Positions 6,034-7,441 of a DNA stretch of 7,441 nucleotides are shown here, piece after piece (position 1 is the stretch's first letter; each line of letters starts with the position of its first letter). The DNA is from DASQJL01 sp035689165 (GTDB lineage Bacteria > Eisenbacteria > RBG-16-71-46 > SZUA-252). The notes beneath the pieces were generated by a model. It did no database searches, was not told the origin of the DNA, and was given only the letters and a program-made list of their open reading frames with translations. The stretch spans positions 1 through 7,441 of the forward strand of contig DASSLZ010000112.1 of NCBI GenBank assembly GCA_035689165.1, in the 5' to 3' direction. Made by a program: the position numbers and the translations under genes.

Positions 6034-6561
6034 TCACGACCCAGGCATGACGATCGTCTTCGACAACACCGCGCTCTGAAAGTTCGTCACCGGCCACTTC
6101 GTCGTTCCCACCATGCGAAATCCCTCGCGCGCGTACCACGACCGGAGATGCTCCGCCTGCTCCGCCGTGTCGCACGCCAGCTCCGTGGCGCCGCGTGCAC
6201 GCGCGCGATCCTCCAGCGCGCGGAGGATGCGCACTCCGATTCCTTGCCGCTGAAGCTCGGGGCGGACGCCGAACTGGCCGAAGTAGAAGACCTCCGGCCG
6301 CCGATACCATGCGACCGGGGAGTCGGGTCTCGGCGGGTAGAGGGTCGCGGTCCCCACCAGGTGGCCATCGAGATAGACGACCAGCGGAAAACCCCGCCCC
6401 AGGCGCCTGGCGGTGATCGTGTCGTCCTGGTGTGTGGCGACGTAACGAAGGCCCTGCCGGGCCAGATGGGCATAAGCGTCGCGAAGGAGCGAAGTCATCT
6501 CGGGGATCGATTCGCTCGAGCCGTAATTGCGGATGACCAGCCCATCCAGGCTCGAAGCCAT
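6034..6561 (-). CDS. GNAT family N-acetyltransferase (first in coordinate order)
   Basis: This is a 175-residue acetyl-CoA-dependent acyltransferase of the GNAT fold. LVIRNYGSSESIPEMTSLLRDAYAHLARQGLRY (8-40) is the usual N-terminal strand and helices. LVVYLDGHLVGTATLY (60-75) is the central beta pair. Motif A is FGQFGVRPELQRQGIGVRIL (94-113), with the acetyl-CoA pyrophosphate-binding Q-R-Q-G-I-G at 104-109. ACDTAEQAEHLRSWYAREGFRMVGT (129-153) is the motif B region. The substrate is unknown; family members act on amino groups of antibiotics, amino acids, polyamines or proteins. ATG 6561 is chosen because the domain begins right after it. The frame is open upstream, and an ATG at 6708 would add about 49 Gly/Pro/Glu-rich residues and overlap the upstream gene. 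No good ribosome-binding site precedes 6561 except a GAGG held in a hairpin loop. The 13-bp minisatellite starts immediately after the TGA. Confidence 0.88.
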   Translation of the reverse strand: MASSLDGLVIRNYGSSESIPEMTSLLRDAYAHLARQGLRYVATHQDDTITARRLGRGFPLVVYLDGHLVGTATLYPPRPDSPVAWYRRPEVFYFGQFGVRPELQRQGIGVRILRALEDRARARGATELACDTAEQAEHLRSWYAREGFRMVGTTKWPVTNFQSAVLSKTIVMPGS

Positions 6562-6662
6562 CACAGGCGCCGCCTCGGCGCCTGAGGAATCCGGCCCACC
6601 GCCCGGGAACACCGAACCCGGCTCACCGCCCCGCTCGGCGCCCCGGGACGGCTCCGCAGGGC
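6562..6662. other. 101-bp GC-rich spacer between the two GNAT genes
   Basis: This spacer separates two same-strand genes. It is C-rich on the plus strand and low in complexity (repeated CACCGCCC, CCCGGG and CTCGGCGCC words). It is open in the downstream gene's frame, coding a Gly/Pro/Glu/Ala-rich stretch, so it could be either a real N-terminal extension or untranslated DNA. Apart from the hairpin next to the start codon, no promoter is seen; the two genes are probably co-transcribed. Confidence 0.5.
6564..6584 (-). promoter_or_regulatory. Start-proximal hairpin with GAGG in its loop
   Basis: CAGGCGCC (6564-6571) and GGCGCCTG (6577-6584) form a perfect 8-bp stem. In the minus-strand mRNA the 5-nt loop reads GAGGC, and the stem ends 2 nt before the GNAT start at 6561. 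GAGG is the only Shine-Dalgarno-like word near the start, about 11 nt away if the stem opens. The arrangement could tune translation, or simply reflect GC-rich sequence. Confidence 0.5.
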
Positions 6663-7139
6663 TCACCCCTTCTTCGGCGGCCGTAGCATCAGCTTCACGC
6701 AGCGGCATGGATACCCGTTGTTCTCTCCGTCGAACGTCAGGGCGGGAAGGAATCCCTCGCTCTCGTAGAGCTTCCGCGCGCGGGTGTTGTTCTCCAGCGC
6801 GATCGTCCAGGCGTCGGGCCCGGCCGCTTCCATCGCAGCTCGCAACAGCCTTCGCCCGATCCCGCGGCCGTAATACTCGGGTTCGATGTACAGCCACGAG
6901 ATGTAGTTGTCGCGCACGCCCGCGAACCCAACCGCCCGATCGCCATCGACCGCGACCCACTTCCGAGACATCCGGAAATCCTCGAGCGACCGGAAATCCT
7001 CGGCCAGCGGGATGAATCCGCGCGGGTCGCAGGAGCCGACCAGCTCGTCGGGACGGGAACGGTCGTGGATGGCGAACAACGCCGGTTCGTCCTCGGAGCG
7101 GAATTCGCGGATGGAAGCGCTGTGGGTCGAGGCGTCCAT
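6663..7139 (-). CDS. GNAT family N-acetyltransferase (second in coordinate order)
   Basis: This is a 158-residue acetyltransferase clearly different in sequence from its neighbour. SIREFRSEDEPALFAIHDRSRPDE (9-32) is the N-terminal strand and helix. KWVAVDGDRAVGFAGVRDNYISWLYI (60-85) is the central sheet. Motif A is LYIEPEYYGRGIGRRLLRAA (83-102), with acetyl-CoA-binding G-R-G-I-G at 91-95. WTIALENNTRARKLYESEGFLPA (111-133) is motif B, and the tail YPCRCVKLML ends the last strand. The pattern 'LENN.RA..LYE..GF' is typical of RimI-like and small-molecule GNATs; the substrate cannot be told. The start at 7139 comes 1 nt after the TGA of the upstream gene, so translational coupling is likely. Only weak Shine-Dalgarno pairing (GAGC) is present. 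Confidence 0.92.
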   Translation of the reverse strand: MDASTHSASIREFRSEDEPALFAIHDRSRPDELVGSCDPRGFIPLAEDFRSLEDFRMSRKWVAVDGDRAVGFAGVRDNYISWLYIEPEYYGRGIGRRLLRAAMEAAGPDAWTIALENNTRARKLYESEGFLPALTFDGENNGYPCRCVKLMLRPPKKG

Positions 7140-7140
7140 G

Positions 7141-7441
7141 TCAGCTCGTCATGAGAATGGGAACCGCACGCCGCAGAACGAGGGCGACGTCGCTCGGCGA
7201 GCTCCGTACGCCGATGACGACGTCCACGTCGATCCCCGGCCCCCATCGCGGGCCGCCGGAAACGAAATAGGTTCGGGTGCCGTCCGGATCGATGGGGCCG
7301 AGGGCCAGGGTCGCGCTCCACACATCCGATCCGTGAACGACCCAAAGATAGACCTTCCCCGCGGTCGGCGGAATCGTGTCCGGAGGCGCTCCCTTCAGAC
7401 GGACGGTCGCGTACAGCAGGCTCCCCCTGACCGGATCGCCC
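7141..7441 (-). CDS. C-terminal 99 residues of an unrecognised protein (5' end outside the window)
   Basis: The frame ending at TGA 7141-7143 is open to the right edge with no stop, so the GTG at 7323 need not be the start. The visible part begins GDPVRGSLLYATVRL. It continues through KVYLWVVHGSDVWSATLALG and RTYFVSGGPRWGPGIDVDVVIGV, and ends LRRAVPILMTS. Alternating hydrophobic and polar residues suggest a beta-sandwich-like domain. I do not recognise the family and see no catalytic motif or membrane segment. It ends 1 nt before the downstream GNAT start, so the two are almost certainly in one operon. Confidence 0.7.
   Translation of the reverse strand, partial: GDPVRGSLLYATVRLKGAPPDTIPPTAGKVYLWVVHGSDVWSATLALGPIDPDGTRTYFVSGGPRWGPGIDVDVVIGVRSSPSDVALVLRRAVPILMTS

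Noticed and set aside
5767..6585. Long rightward open frame of 272 codons
   Set aside because: It is created by the stop-free 13-bp minisatellite and by antisense reading of the GNAT gene; composition is Arg/Ala-rich and no motif is seen.
6573..6641. CTCGGCGC words in the GNAT spacer as dispersed minisatellite units
   Set aside because: The same word also occurs in etfA (near 84 and 469), so it is a common high-GC octamer rather than evidence of relatedness.

Overview
This is a GC-rich, densely coding stretch of bacterial chromosome. It holds six clear protein genes and one partial gene at each edge or cluster end. The taxon cannot be fixed from sequence alone. The mix of a secreted S9D-type (glutamyl endopeptidase-like) peptidase, a DUF222-like HNH protein and GNAT acetyltransferases, with very high GC and alternative GTG/TTG starts, would suit a soil or sediment phylum such as Gemmatimonadota, Candidatus Eisenbacteria or Myxococcota. 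That assignment is inference.

The left part (1-4122) reads rightward. It begins with the C-terminal three quarters of the electron transfer flavoprotein alpha subunit (etfA). A class I SAM-dependent methyltransferase follows, with a TTG start and a strong ribosome-binding site. The last gene is a large exported prolyl-oligopeptidase-family serine peptidase with a complete Ser-Asp-His triad and a glycine-rich insertion built on a 21-bp tandem repeat. The three genes are closely spaced and could be co-transcribed, but no functional link between them is obvious.

The centre (4162-5592) is a leftward HNH endonuclease-like gene, convergent with the peptidase. It carries four short palindromes in two sequence subfamilies: two of AACTGGTCCTGGGACCAGTT type and two of ACTCGCCCCGGGGCGAGT type. 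All four lie in the same reading frame and encode [EQV]-L-[VA]-[LP]-G-[PR]-V. The subfamilies differ by paired, compensatory substitutions that keep the palindrome. This looks like a protein-coding palindromic mobile repeat, similar in logic to Rickettsia palindromic elements, and is the most unusual signal in the window.

From 5593 to 6033 there is no credible gene. The stretch holds the HNH 5' leader with a hairpin, about 260 bp of unremarkable DNA, and a minisatellite of nine 13-bp units directly against the stop codon of the next gene. From 6034 to 7441 a leftward cluster runs from the right edge: the C-terminus of an unrecognised protein, a GNAT acetyltransferase 1 nt downstream of it, a 101-bp GC-rich spacer with a hairpin, and a second, different GNAT acetyltransferase.
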